A stretch of DNA of 64,000 bases from CAYVUI01 sp964454745 (GCA_964454745.1 CAYVUI010000002.1:1-64000), one strand, 5' to 3'; counted from the stretch's first letter, positions 54,368 through 63,596 are shown. Made by a program: numbers and translations. Notes: generated from the letters alone by a model not told the origin.

Positions 54368-55663
54368 ATGCGAAATGATTTTGTCCTCCAATACGATCAG
54401 TCTGGATTCTCCGAGAACCTTGGCCGGCTGCGCAGCCGAATTCTCGAAGGCGCTTACTGGCCTTTAAACGATCCGCGTTACCAGTCCCTGCGGGAGATTA
54501 TCGCCGCAGTGATCGAAAAAGGCGACCAGGCACTTGTAGAATTTACCAGCAAGTTTGACAATACTGAGCTTGCTCCCGATCAATTTAAGGTAACCCCGGA
54601 GGCCATTAAAAAAGCCCACCAGCAGGTGGACGGCAAATTACTCAGCGCGATCAAACGCTCCATCGAGAACGTGCGAAAATATCAGAAGGAGATCTTTAAC
54701 GGCAATTCCATCCCAGGCAAAGTAAAATACACTCCCATTGCGCAGGCGGGATTGTGTATCCCCGGGGCCTCCGCCCCGCTGCCAAGTACCGTGATTATGA
54801 CCGCGGTACCCGCACAGGTAGCCGGGGTAAAAAACCTGACCCTGGTTTCACCACCGCGTTTTGAAGGATCGATTCATCCGGTCATTCTCGCGGTCTGCCA
54901 TGAGCTTGGTATCACGGATGTATACCGAATCGGCGGAGCCCACGCCGTCGCAGCCATGGCTTATGGTACGGAAACCATCGAGCGGGTTCAGAAAATCGTC
55001 GGTCCCGGCAACCAGTGGGTTCAACTGGCCAAGCGCGAGGTCTTCGGCCAGGTGGATATCGATTCCATCGCCGGCCCCAGTGAGGTATTGATTCTTGCCG
55101 GCGAGAAGGCCCGGCCCGACTGGATCGCCGCGGATATGCTAAGTCAGGCCGAACACGCACCCGGCAGCGCGATCGTATTTACAGATTCAGAAAAACTGGC
55201 GGAGAATATCCTTACCTGTCTCGAAGACCAGGTGCAGAGGCTCTCGCGCAGTGACGAAACCCTTGAATGCCTTGAGGCTTTTTCGGGGATCGTCGTCTTT
55301 AAAGACATCGACCAGGTGATCGAACACGCCAATGATTTCGCTACCGAGCATCTGCAAATCCAGTTCGGCGATAAGTCCAATGCAGTCGCGGAACGGATTG
55401 AAAACGCAGGCGCGATCTTTATCGGGGAGTATACACCCGTCGCAACGGGCGATTACTTTGCCGGTCCCAGCCACACACTGCCGACTGGGATGAGTGCCAA
55501 GTTTTTCTCGCCGCTTTCATGCAATGATTTCGTAAAATCATCGAGCCTGATCCAGTACAGCCGGGAAAAACTGCTCGAAGACGCAGAGAATATCATCCAG
55601 ATCGCAGAATGTGAAGGGCTCGACGCACACGCCAACAGCGTACGGATTCGCACCAAGCCTTAG
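54368..55663 (+). CDS. hisD: Histidinol dehydrogenase
   Basis: Oxidises L-histidinol to L-histidine in two NAD+-linked steps, the last reactions of histidine synthesis. The NAD/zinc signature is VGPGNQWVQLAKREVFG with DIDSIAGPSEVLILA, and zinc ligands lie in NDFATEHLQIQ and TGDYFAGPSHTLPTG. 431 aa, normal. AGTAGG precedes the ATG. The remaining histidine genes are not in the window; the upstream exported protein is unrelated in function as far as can be seen. Confidence 0.96.
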   Translation: MRNDFVLQYDQSGFSENLGRLRSRILEGAYWPLNDPRYQSLREIIAAVIEKGDQALVEFTSKFDNTELAPDQFKVTPEAIKKAHQQVDGKLLSAIKRSIENVRKYQKEIFNGNSIPGKVKYTPIAQAGLCIPGASAPLPSTVIMTAVPAQVAGVKNLTLVSPPRFEGSIHPVILAVCHELGITDVYRIGGAHAVAAMAYGTETIERVQKIVGPGNQWVQLAKREVFGQVDIDSIAGPSEVLILAGEKARPDWIAADMLSQAEHAPGSAIVFTDSEKLAENILTCLEDQVQRLSRSDETLECLEAFSGIVVFKDIDQVIEHANDFATEHLQIQFGDKSNAVAERIENAGAIFIGEYTPVATGDYFAGPSHTLPTGMSAKFFSPLSCNDFVKSSSLIQYSREKLLEDAENIIQIAECEGLDAHANSVRIRTKP

Positions 55664-55669
55664 AAGCTG

Positions 55670-56164
55670 TTACTCTTCGAGATCAACCTGAAGGATCTGG
55701 CCCATCTGCCCGGAAAGCTCCTCGATCTTGTCCTCATCCAACTGGGGATTGACCACTTTCTGAAGCTCATCTTTGCCGCGCATCTTCAGCGACCAAATTT
55801 CGGCGCCGTTCTCGATTTTTGAGGATTCATAACGCAAAAGCCGTTTCCGCATCAGCACCAGCGTCAATACAAAACGAAAATTGAGTTTATCAGGGTCTGT
55901 CTCATCTGCCAGCCGTTCAAAAAAAGAGACCAGCATGTCATCATCCACGAAGAGCTTTTTCTTTTCCGCTTCGGGTGTGCGGCGTGTCTTCCAGAAACAG
56001 TAGACGATCGGCTGGTGCTCGTTCCAGTATTCAAGAGAGAAATCCTGTCTCTCCAGTCCCTCGGGCGTATCCACGAGAGCGGCGTAATAGTCCTGCCCCT
56101 CGGCAATTTCCTCTCCGGTTCCGCAACAATGCCCCAGCGGTTTTTTGATTTCCCATTCAGCCAT
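55670..56164 (-). CDS. Unknown conserved-looking protein
   Basis: A 164-aa soluble acidic protein. The start has paired cysteines PLGHCCGTGEEIAEGQDYYA, then LERQDFSLEYWNEHQP and an aromatic-rich IVYCFWKTRRTP. The rest is helical (FRFVLTLVLMRKRLLRYE). A possible metal site is suggested by the Cys/His at the N-terminus, but no family is recognised. It is convergent with hisD (6-nt gap) and 8 nt after the ComEA-like gene, on the same strand. Confidence 0.65.
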   Translation of the reverse strand: MAEWEIKKPLGHCCGTGEEIAEGQDYYAALVDTPEGLERQDFSLEYWNEHQPIVYCFWKTRRTPEAEKKKLFVDDDMLVSFFERLADETDPDKLNFRFVLTLVLMRKRLLRYESSKIENGAEIWSLKMRGKDELQKVVNPQLDEDKIEELSGQMGQILQVDLEE

Positions 56165-56172
56165 ATCAGTTC

Positions 56173-56487
56173 TTACTCAAAGATCAATTCATCCTGAATT
56201 TTTTCTACGGTTTTCGGCCCGAAGCCGTGTATCTTCTGCAGGTCATTTGCCGCAACATATGCAGGCTTTCGCGGGGTGTTTTCACGATAATCAATCACGG
56301 ACTGCGCCCTTGTCGGACCGATCCCCTCCAGGCGGGAAAGGCTGGCCGCACAGGCGGTATTCGGATTGATTCGGTCCTGGATGGCAAAATCGGCACCACT
56401 GCCTTTGGCCGCACCGGTTAGCACCGTCAATACCAAACAGCCTGCAAGAGCAGTAAAAATCAGAAAATGTAAGGAAGAAATTCGCAT
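56173..56487 (-). CDS. ComEA-like helix-hairpin-helix protein
   Basis: A 104-aa membrane-anchored DNA-binding protein. The signal region ends LAGC, a possible lipobox. Two helix-hairpin-helix motifs follow: NPNTACAASLSRLEGIGPTR and LQKIHGFGPKTVEKI, matching ComEA, which carries DNA across the periplasm in natural competence. The ATG at 56487 is used; a TTG is at 56502. Together with YifB/ComM at 31250 it hints at DNA uptake, although the other competence genes are not in the window. Confidence 0.88.
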   Translation of the reverse strand: MRISSLHFLIFTALAGCLVLTVLTGAAKGSGADFAIQDRINPNTACAASLSRLEGIGPTRAQSVIDYRENTPRKPAYVAANDLQKIHGFGPKTVEKIQDELIFE

Positions 56488-56549
56488 ATCCAAATTTGAC
56501 AAACCCCGCTGCCGTCTTGTTCACATCAGGCGAGGATTTACATCTCCGC

Positions 56550-58028
56550 TTATTTTCGCAATATCGTTTTTTGAATCTTCGCCAGGGACATATAAGCCTT
56601 TTTGGGTTTGCAGTCCTTGGTCAGCAACCCGCTGCCGGGCACGAGAATGCCCTTGCCGTCGGCCAGGTTCGCATAGGTAACGGAATTGACGAACGGTTTG
56701 CCCAACGCGACCTTGTAAAACTGTTCGATCCACTCACTTTGAAGCTGCTGGTCCCATTCGTGATGCCAGATACCGCTTTGTTCACTGGTCTTGCCGAGGA
56801 TCATGCTGCCGTCCGGCACGGAAACCTCCGTAATATGCAGCGGTTTGGGAACCGGCACAAAACTATCCAGCTTGGAGGAAAGCTGCATCATATCCCGCAA
56901 ATGCATCCCGAGCTTATTGAGCCCGAAATTTACCTGTAGACCGAACGCGTCGAAACTGATCCCGCTCTGGATCACGGTATCCACATAAATCAGCGGCGGC
57001 ACGGTTTCCTTTTTCACCGAGTAATACTCACCCCAGGGATACACCAGCTCAACCACTTTACGGGAACGCGACTCCGCACTCTTGGCAGCCAGGCAGGCGG
57101 CACGGGTCATTTCGATCGCCTGTTCAAAGTTCATGCCAAACAGGTTGTCGCAGTTCATTCCGCTGATCACCCGCCAGGTATGGACATAATTTCGATACCT
57201 GTGAACCAGGGTCGATATAAAGTGATAACACGCCTCTCGCAGCTTGCCGAAATCCCGCTTTTTATCCAGCAGCCAGGGCGGGAGCATATCCTTGCGGAAC
57301 CGAATCAGCGGTCCAGCACAGACGGCAACACGCCGGCCGGCAAGCTGATCGATGCATTTGTCAATATAAGTAAAATCAAACTGTCCCTTTTCTTTCTCGA
57401 TCTTTGCCCAGTTGATGGGAATCGTTACATAACCAAAGAGGTCCAGAAGAGCCTTGCGGTATGCTTCATTGAACATAAGATCCGGTGAGAGCACACAGCC
57501 GAGGGTATGTTTGCCCAGGTTGCGGCTCTTGCAGCGAAGACTGAGAAAATGCTCGCCGTGTCGCACCGCAAAAGCCTCCGAAAACGACATCGCCTGGTAC
57601 AGCGACTGATCGGCCAGCGAAGCGGCCTTTTCGGGCTCATCGATATGTTTGACCGCGTCGATAAAAAACTCCATCGCGGCCTTGATCTGCTGGGACTGTT
57701 CGGGCGTTTCCTCAAAAACAGCCCAATCCTCGCGTTTGAGGGTAATTTGCATGAGCTTGGCCCGAGCCAGCTCAACATTGAGATTATACGGCGTTTCACG
57801 GGCCGGCAGACAGGTCGTATGAAGCATCACTTTGCCAAATCCATGGACCTCCCACAGCAGCGCAAGGCCTGCCGATTCCGCAGAGCGCTTCGTACAGATG
57901 ATCCGGCCGTCGTCAAACTCGATCGTGTTGGCGGAAGAAAGCGCAACTGTATCTCCCCCAAAGAGATAGCACGCACCGAGGCGGTAATCCTTATTTAATT
58001 TGCCGTCCTTGTAAACCTCGAATTTCAA
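56550..58028 (-). CDS. GH10-like protein with altered catalytic acid
   Basis: A 492-aa protein. Residues ~170-480 follow the glycoside hydrolase 10 xylanase layout: NEAYRKALLDLFGYVTIPIN, DFTYIDKCIDQLAGRRVAV, then the helix preceding the catalytic acid and the C-terminal nucleophile site LHITEVSVP. The nucleophile Glu is present, but the position of the acid/base Glu (usually in W-D-V-V-N-E) reads HTWRVISGMNCDN, without a Glu. There is no signal peptide, so it is probably cytoplasmic. An N-terminal ~160-residue domain resembles a carbohydrate-binding beta-sandwich. It may be a degenerate or changed enzyme acting on oligosaccharides. Confidence 0.75.
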   Translation of the reverse strand: MKFEVYKDGKLNKDYRLGACYLFGGDTVALSSANTIEFDDGRIICTKRSAESAGLALLWEVHGFGKVMLHTTCLPARETPYNLNVELARAKLMQITLKREDWAVFEETPEQSQQIKAAMEFFIDAVKHIDEPEKAASLADQSLYQAMSFSEAFAVRHGEHFLSLRCKSRNLGKHTLGCVLSPDLMFNEAYRKALLDLFGYVTIPINWAKIEKEKGQFDFTYIDKCIDQLAGRRVAVCAGPLIRFRKDMLPPWLLDKKRDFGKLREACYHFISTLVHRYRNYVHTWRVISGMNCDNLFGMNFEQAIEMTRAACLAAKSAESRSRKVVELVYPWGEYYSVKKETVPPLIYVDTVIQSGISFDAFGLQVNFGLNKLGMHLRDMMQLSSKLDSFVPVPKPLHITEVSVPDGSMILGKTSEQSGIWHHEWDQQLQSEWIEQFYKVALGKPFVNSVTYANLADGKGILVPGSGLLTKDCKPKKAYMSLAKIQKTILRK

Positions 58029-58124
58029 TCGGTCACCGTTGAGTTTAATATCTGTATTTGTTTGTCAAAGTCGTATTGCTTCTAAAGGCAGGGATTATAG
58101 CATTTGCCGCTCAATAATGCAAAA

Positions 58125-58141
58125 CCCTTCCTGAGGAAGGG
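58125..58141. repeat. Hairpin CCCTTCC/GGAAGGG
   Basis: Perfect 7-bp stem with loop TGA in the intergenic region between the GH10-like gene and dtxR. On the minus strand TTTT follows, so it can act as a minus-strand terminator or a leader hairpin. Confidence 0.4.
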
Positions 58142-58183
58142 TAAAATTGTGGGTTTTTTAGACCTGAAAGAAAAGCAGAAAAT

Positions 58184-58219
58184 TAAAAAAATCCGAAATT
58201 AATAGGAATTTTCGGATTT
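58184..58219 (-). terminator. Minus-strand intrinsic terminator or operator-like inverted repeat
   Basis: AAATCCGAAATT (58189-58200) is repeated inverted as AATTTTCGGATTT (58207-58219). On the minus strand a run of T follows, giving a good terminator shape. It lies upstream of the dtxR promoter and would block antisense transcription into the GH10-like gene; alternatively it is a protein-binding palindrome. Confidence 0.5.
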
Positions 58220-58242
58220 GATAAGAAGCACCTGAAATTCGG

Positions 58243-58271
58243 TTGACAAGTTAGGAGAGACTTATTATGTT
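58243..58271 (+). promoter_or_regulatory. Sigma-70-type promoter of the dtxR-feoB unit
   Basis: TTGACA and TATGTT with a 17-nt spacer. TTGACAAG is repeated at 58270-58277, overlapping the -10, so a metal-dependent repressor could bind here. Start codon lies about 50 nt further on. Confidence 0.5.
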
Positions 58272-58324
58272 TGACAAGGCTTTATTGCGAATTAAACAGT
58301 GTATCTGGATAAGGAAATGCTTCA

Positions 58325-59089
58325 TTGGGCACTGAAGCGAAAATACTAAGTGCAAGCCTGGAAAATTATCTCGAGGCCATCTACCAGATTGTCTCGGAAA
58401 AAGGCGGCGTTCGCGCGAAGGATATTGCCAAATCGCTGGGTGTAAAAGCCGGGTCGGTCACCACGGCACTGCAGACTCTCGCAGAGGGTGAATACATCAA
58501 CTATCAGCCTTACGAAGTGATCTCCCTGACTGAAAAAGGCCAGCAGGAAGCCAAAGAAATCGTCCGTAAACACGAAATATTAAAGGATTTCTTCACCGAA
58601 ATACTCGGCGCAAGCCCCAAAGCCGCTGAAACCGGTGCCTGCGAGATCGAGCATGTGATTCCGGAGGAAGTGCTGTCACGCCTGATCCGCTTCACCGAAT
58701 TTGTCCAGGCGTGCCCGCGATGCGGAAACGGGCTCATTGAGCGGTTCCATGATTATTATCAGAAGAATGAAATGTGTGATTCAAAGGAATGCAAAACCTG
58801 TGTAAACGAGGGAATCGCCGGACTAGAACAGGAAAAACAGCGATTAGGCAATTCAGGCAAACATCTGCGGCTGGCAGACATTGAGGTCGGCAGCCGATGC
58901 GTAGTCAAAGGCATCGGGCAAAAAGGGGCCTCACGCCAGCGGCTGGTAGAAATGGGTATCAGCCGGGGAGCTGTAGTCGAGGTGGAGCGGGTTGCACCGC
59001 TGGGCGACCCAATCGAAGTAAAGGTAAAAGGATACCATCTCTCGATCCGCAAGGAAGAGGCGGTGAATATCGAGGTGGAGCAGGCATAA
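58325..59089 (+). CDS. DtxR-family iron-dependent repressor fused to FeoA
   Basis: A 254-aa regulator. Residues 1-65 form a winged helix (RAKDIAKSLGVKAGSVTTAL). Residues 70-140 are the metal-binding dimerisation part, with GACEIEHVIPEEVLSRL. Two Cys pairs, ACPRCGNGL and MCDSKECKTC (about 138-160), form a further probable metal site. A C-terminal SH3-like FeoA domain (about 180-252) has LVEMGISRGAVVEVERVAPL. It is expected to repress iron-uptake genes when Fe2+ or Mn2+ is bound. It starts with TTG at 58325 (AAGGA upstream). feoB follows 59 nt downstream. Confidence 0.93.
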   Translation: MGTEAKILSASLENYLEAIYQIVSEKGGVRAKDIAKSLGVKAGSVTTALQTLAEGEYINYQPYEVISLTEKGQQEAKEIVRKHEILKDFFTEILGASPKAAETGACEIEHVIPEEVLSRLIRFTEFVQACPRCGNGLIERFHDYYQKNEMCDSKECKTCVNEGIAGLEQEKQRLGNSGKHLRLADIEVGSRCVVKGIGQKGASRQRLVEMGISRGAVVEVERVAPLGDPIEVKVKGYHLSIRKEEAVNIEVEQA

Positions 59090-59148
59090 AAAAATTTAAA
59101 CAAAAAGTACGCCGCAACAAACATTCAGACTCGTAGAAGGATAAAAAG

Positions 59149-61215
59149 TTGGAAAAACGTACCATCACAGTAGCATTGGCTGGAAACCCAAACAGCGGCA
59201 AGACCACGGTATTCAACGCGCTGACCGGATCGCGGCAGCATGTCGGCAATTACCCCGGTGTTACCGTAGAGAAAAAGGAGGGAACACGGGACTATAAGGG
59301 ATATCGTATCCGCTTTGTCGATTTGCCGGGCACGTACAGCCTGACGGCACATTCGATTGAAGAGGTCGTCGCTCGGGATTTCATCATCAATGAGCACCCC
59401 GACGTCGTGGTCGATATCGTGGATGCCTCCAATTTTGAGCGGAACCTGTACCTGGCAACCCAGGTGCTCGAGCTTAATGTGCCGATGGTGCTGGCCCTGA
59501 ATATGGCGGACGTCGCAGCCAAGCAGGGCCTGACTTTTGACGGCGAGGCCATCGGGGAATACTTCCGGGCTAATGTGGTCTTTACGGTCGGCTCCAAAGG
59601 TGAAGGGATCAACCAGTTGCTCGATGCGGTCATCGCAAAGGCCGAGCAGACCGAGCAGCCAGAAGGAATCAACGCGATCCATTACAGCAATGACATCGAG
59701 AGAGAACTCGAGAAAATTGAGCCGCTGGTCAGTAAAGAGCACAAGCTGGCGGTAAAGTACGGCACTCGCTGGCTAAGCCTGAAACTCCTCGAAAGTGATC
59801 AGCAAATCCTGGAACTCGGCCACAAACCGGAAGTGATCGAGGCGGTGAACAAAAGCATCGCCCATCTTGAGATGCTCTACTCGGACAGCCCGGAAATCCT
59901 CGTTGCGGAAAAACGCTACGGCTTCGTTTCCGGCGTGTATGAAAAAGCAGTAAAGCACAGCGTTCAGCAGCGGCACCAGATCAGCGACCAGGTAGACAAA
60001 GTGCTGCTCAACCGCGTACTGGGCCTGCCGATCTTTCTCGGGATGATGTACCTGGTATTTAAGTTTACCTTTTGGGTGGGCGATCCGCTGATGACTTTTA
60101 TTGAGTCGGGCTTTGACTTGCTGGCTGGTTTTATTTCCGGATTCTGGCCCGAGGGGTCTGACAGCCTGCTGCGGTCCCTGCTCGTAGACGGCATCATCGC
60201 CGGGGTGGGCGGGGTTGTTGTATTTTTGCCGAATATCGTACTGTTATTTTTAGCGATTTCCCTGTTAGAAGATACGGGCTATATGGCTCGGGCCGCGTTT
60301 TTAATGGACCGGGTAATGAAAAAAATCGGCCTGCACGGGCGAAGCTTTATCCCGATGATGATCGGTTTTGGCTGCTCGGTTCCGGCCATCATGGGCACGC
60401 GGATCCTTGAGGACCGCAAAAGCCGACTGGCGACGATTATGGTGCTGCCGCTGATGAGCTGCGGGGCAAGGCTTCCGATTTATGCATTGATTATTCCCGC
60501 GTTTTTCCTGCCCCGGTGGCACGGTCTGATGATGTGGATCATCTACATGATCGGCATCGGCCTGGCCATTGTGCTGGCAATGCTGCTTCGGCGTTCGCTC
60601 TTAAAAGGAGAAAGCGGTGCCTTTTTAATGGAACTGCCGCCCTACCGAATGCCGACGATGCGCGGGCTGTTTATCCACATGTGGGAACGCAGCTGGCTGT
60701 ACCTGAAAAAGGCAGGGACGATTATCCTTTTGATCTCGATCCTGATGTGGGGCATGATGACATTTCCCCAGGCCAGCGAGGAGCAGTTCGTAGATCTCAA
60801 TCCGGAAGACGCAGCCCAGGCCCAACTACAGCATTCTATCGCCGGCCGTGTCGGCAAGGCCATGGAACCGGTGATCGCACCGATGGGGTTTGATTACCGA
60901 ATCGGTACGGCTCTGATCGGGGCGGTTGCGGCCAAGGAATTATTCGTAGCCCAACTGGGTATCGTTTTTTCTCTCGGTGAGGCGGACGAAGATTCCCAGT
61001 CGCTGCGGAGTAAACTCAAAGCAAACTATACCCCGCTTCAGGGCTTCTGCGTGATGTTGTTTTGCCTGATCAGCGCGCCGTGCATGGCGACACTTGCCAT
61101 TTGCAGGCGGGAAACCAATTCCTGGAAATGGGCACTTTTCCAGTTCGGGGGATTGACCGCGATAGCCTATGTCATTACCGTGGCGGTATATCAAGTAGGC
61201 AGAATGGTATTCTAA
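59149..61215 (+). CDS. feoB: Ferrous iron transporter FeoB
   Basis: A 688-aa inner-membrane Fe2+ transporter. The N-terminal G protein has G1 GNPNSGKT (12-19), G3 DLPG in FVDLPGTYSL, and G4 LALNMADVA. The helical NFeoB part follows, then two Gate domains of about ten membrane helices, with GFGCSVPAIMGTR in the first and CLISAPCMATLAICRRE in the second, including the cysteines often found in the pore. The start is a TTG at 59149 with GAAGGA 8 nt upstream. FeoA is supplied by the upstream DtxR fusion protein, and a porin follows. Confidence 0.97.
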   Translation: MEKRTITVALAGNPNSGKTTVFNALTGSRQHVGNYPGVTVEKKEGTRDYKGYRIRFVDLPGTYSLTAHSIEEVVARDFIINEHPDVVVDIVDASNFERNLYLATQVLELNVPMVLALNMADVAAKQGLTFDGEAIGEYFRANVVFTVGSKGEGINQLLDAVIAKAEQTEQPEGINAIHYSNDIERELEKIEPLVSKEHKLAVKYGTRWLSLKLLESDQQILELGHKPEVIEAVNKSIAHLEMLYSDSPEILVAEKRYGFVSGVYEKAVKHSVQQRHQISDQVDKVLLNRVLGLPIFLGMMYLVFKFTFWVGDPLMTFIESGFDLLAGFISGFWPEGSDSLLRSLLVDGIIAGVGGVVVFLPNIVLLFLAISLLEDTGYMARAAFLMDRVMKKIGLHGRSFIPMMIGFGCSVPAIMGTRILEDRKSRLATIMVLPLMSCGARLPIYALIIPAFFLPRWHGLMMWIIYMIGIGLAIVLAMLLRRSLLKGESGAFLMELPPYRMPTMRGLFIHMWERSWLYLKKAGTIILLISILMWGMMTFPQASEEQFVDLNPEDAAQAQLQHSIAGRVGKAMEPVIAPMGFDYRIGTALIGAVAAKELFVAQLGIVFSLGEADEDSQSLRSKLKANYTPLQGFCVMLFCLISAPCMATLAICRRETNSWKWALFQFGGLTAIAYVITVAVYQVGRMVF

Positions 61216-61236
61216 TGACATAAAAAGGGAGAAGGC

Positions 61237-62463
61237 ATGAATCGTTTTTGTATCACATGGATTGTGATAAGCTGTACACTTCTGTATACCGCAACGGTTT
61301 TGGGGCAGGACTCTTCAGCGAATTCAAATCAGTCGGGGCTTTTTGAACAGGACGGCATCGAGATGTCGATCGGGGTCACCAATGTATGGCAGCGGAACCT
61401 AAAGGGCGGCCTGCGCACCAGTGACCGCAGCGGGGAATTTTCCGGCAGTTACGACCTGGAGGTAGGCTTTGACCTGGATACCCTGTTTGATACCCCCGGA
61501 ATTGTATTCATGCACATGGAAGGAAGCTGGCCTGATGAAATTGGAATTGACGGCGACAGCATCGGCAGCATCTTCGGTGTAAACGACGCAGCCGGCTCAG
61601 GCCGATGGTGGGACATCGTGGAGTTGTGGTATGAAGGCAAGCTTTGGGATACCGTCACATTTCGAGCCGGTAAAATTGACCTGACCGGGGGCGTAGAATT
61701 TAACGGCTTTCCGGCGGCATTTGACGGCAGCGCATTTGCCAACGACGAGACCACACAGTTTTTAAACGGAGCATTGGTCAATAATCCCGCGATTCCCTTC
61801 CCGGATGAGGGTCTCGGGCTGTTTGTGTTTTACGAACTGTCGGACTCCCTTTATTTCAGCGCAGCCGCAGCCGATGCAAAAGCGGACGCGACCCGCGCGG
61901 GTTTCTCGACAACTTTTGACGGAAATGCCGACTTTATTTACCTCTTTGAAACAGGAATGACCGCGGAACTGGATTCCGCCCGAGGCCCGCTGGCTGGGGC
62001 TTACCGGATCGGCATGTGGTACGATCCTCAGGCAAAATCGTACGAAGACGGTGGACCGGAAAAGCACGATGATACCGGATTTTATCTCTCATTTGACCAG
62101 ATGATCCTAAAAGAGAACGACCTTGCAGAAGATTCACAGGGCGCGGGCATGTTCTTTCGGTATGGCTATGCAGACGAAGAGAGAAACGCATTGAGCCATT
62201 TCTGGAGCCTTGGAGTGCGGTACCAGGGCCTGATCGAAAACCGCGATGAGGATGTCGCGGGCTTTGGCTTTGCCCAGGGCCGGGTCAGCGATCTTTCCAG
62301 CGAATACACCCAGGATGATGAGAGCGTATTTGAGGCATATTACAACGCGTATATAAGCGATCACCTTCAGATCAGCCCGTCACTGCAATATGTAATCCAT
62401 CCCGGGGCAGTGGATACACCGGATGCCGTGATCGCCGCGGTGCGTGTACAAATGGTATTTTGA
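61237..62463 (+). CDS. OprB-like outer-membrane porin
   Basis: A 408-aa protein with a signal peptide ending VLGQ. The mature protein is beta-barrel-like, with alternating strands (SGSYDLEVGFDLDTLF, VTFRAGKIDLTGGVEFNGF, GLFVFYELSDSLYFSAAA) and a C-terminal Phe (AAVRVQMVF), typical of outer-membrane porins of the carbohydrate-selective OprB family. GGGAGAAGG lies before the ATG. It begins 21 nt after feoB, so it is likely in the same transcript and may admit ferrous iron or a chelate; a sugar role is the family default. The only porin in the window. Confidence 0.85.
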   Translation: MNRFCITWIVISCTLLYTATVLGQDSSANSNQSGLFEQDGIEMSIGVTNVWQRNLKGGLRTSDRSGEFSGSYDLEVGFDLDTLFDTPGIVFMHMEGSWPDEIGIDGDSIGSIFGVNDAAGSGRWWDIVELWYEGKLWDTVTFRAGKIDLTGGVEFNGFPAAFDGSAFANDETTQFLNGALVNNPAIPFPDEGLGLFVFYELSDSLYFSAAAADAKADATRAGFSTTFDGNADFIYLFETGMTAELDSARGPLAGAYRIGMWYDPQAKSYEDGGPEKHDDTGFYLSFDQMILKENDLAEDSQGAGMFFRYGYADEERNALSHFWSLGVRYQGLIENRDEDVAGFGFAQGRVSDLSSEYTQDDESVFEAYYNAYISDHLQISPSLQYVIHPGAVDTPDAVIAAVRVQMVF

Positions 62464-62475
62464 CGGCGGGACTTT

Positions 62476-62946
62476 TTAAAAAGTGGGTTTGGCCGCCGCG
62501 TCCGCCAGGGAAAGGTGCTTTAGCTGATTGCGGTGGAGCTGATTGTTCTTGTCAATCAGCCGGCCGACCAGGGCCGCCATAGAGATAATCATCTCGATGG
62601 TGTCAATATTGGCCATTGTGGATTCAGGACCATAGCCCGGCAGAAAAACCAGCAGGTAACCGCAGTCGATCTGTCCGACGGCAAGCTGGGTCGCGACCAT
62701 GGCATAATCCTCCACCTGGGTCACAACGGGGTCACCGCCGTCGTCGATACGGGAGATAATGCTGTCAAGATGAGACGTCTTATCAAGGAGTTCATGCATG
62801 CGGGTATCATTTTCCGGCCAACGTCCGCCGTTTTCGTCAACAATAGCGAAAAGCGGGCTGTGCTCACCACAAAGACTTGTCAGTTCACGAATGATCTGCT
62901 CGTTGAGCATCGCATTGGATGAAAAAAGTTCCTCATAGATATCCAT
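62476..62946 (-). CDS. Unknown protein next to a partner-switching module
   Basis: A 156-aa protein with an alpha/beta pattern (LFAIVDENGGRWPENDTRM; CGYLLVFLPGYGPES) like a small sensor or GAF-type domain, and helical ends. Families of this kind sit next to anti-sigma factor genes, but I recognise none exactly. The start is taken at ATG 62946 because GAGGA is 8 nt upstream; the ATG at 62955 is too close to it. It is downstream of the RsbW-like gene on the same strand. Confidence 0.65.
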   Translation of the reverse strand: MDIYEELFSSNAMLNEQIIRELTSLCGEHSPLFAIVDENGGRWPENDTRMHELLDKTSHLDSIISRIDDGGDPVVTQVEDYAMVATQLAVGQIDCGYLLVFLPGYGPESTMANIDTIEMIISMAALVGRLIDKNNQLHRNQLKHLSLADAAAKPTF

Positions 62947-63161
62947 AATTATCATCCTCGATATTTTACTGATTTTGCGGCAATACGCCGGATATTCGGC
63001 ATTTGCCTTTACCCACAGAGGCCTTATCCTGTTTCCTTATGGATATTTTTTCGGCATAATCAAAGTCTGACTTTTCAGAAGAAACCTTCTAATTAAGTAA
63101 TAACCGTAAAAGATTGATATTTGCGGCTGACAAAGTGCGTTTTATCGGCCGTTAAGACCCA

Positions 63162-63596
63162 CTATTTGGGGGATTTGTTCTCGGAGGGATACTTGATCAT
63201 CTGAATCTCATTGCCGGCGTCGTTGTATTTCACCTGGTCCATGTAGGACTGAATCAGTAAGAGTCCGCGCCCGCAGGGTTTATAAAGGTTTTCCTTCAGG
63301 CGGGGGTCCGGCACGTCTGAGGGATTAAACCCGCTGCCGTCGTCTTTGATCCGGACATCGAACCATTGGGGGGTAATGGAATATCGAATGGTAATCTTGC
63401 GGGTCGGATCGTTTTCATTGCCGTGCTTGATGGCATTGACGATCGCCTCCTCAAGGGCAAGATGGATGGCAAACAGGTCATCACGGGAAAAATCGCTTTC
63501 CCGGGCCTCGGTCAGCAGCTTTTCAAACACTCGGCCGATAGCGGAGCTTTCACTCTCGACAACGAGTGTCTTGTATTCGCTCGGATCGGATGCCAT
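63162..63596 (-). CDS. RsbW-like serine kinase / anti-sigma factor
   Basis: A 144-aa HATPase of the RsbW/SpoIIAB type. The N-box is LALEEAIVNAIKHGNEND, the G1 box IKDDGSGFNPSDVPDP, and the G2 region GRGLLLIQSYMDQV. Such proteins bind a sigma factor and phosphorylate a STAS-domain antagonist. GGAAGGA precedes the ATG. The STAS-domain gene lies 58 nt upstream on the same strand, so the two likely form a switch; no sigma-factor gene is inside the window. Confidence 0.93.
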   Translation of the reverse strand: MASDPSEYKTLVVESESSAIGRVFEKLLTEARESDFSRDDLFAIHLALEEAIVNAIKHGNENDPTRKITIRYSITPQWFDVRIKDDGSGFNPSDVPDPRLKENLYKPCGRGLLLIQSYMDQVKYNDAGNEIQMIKYPSENKSPK

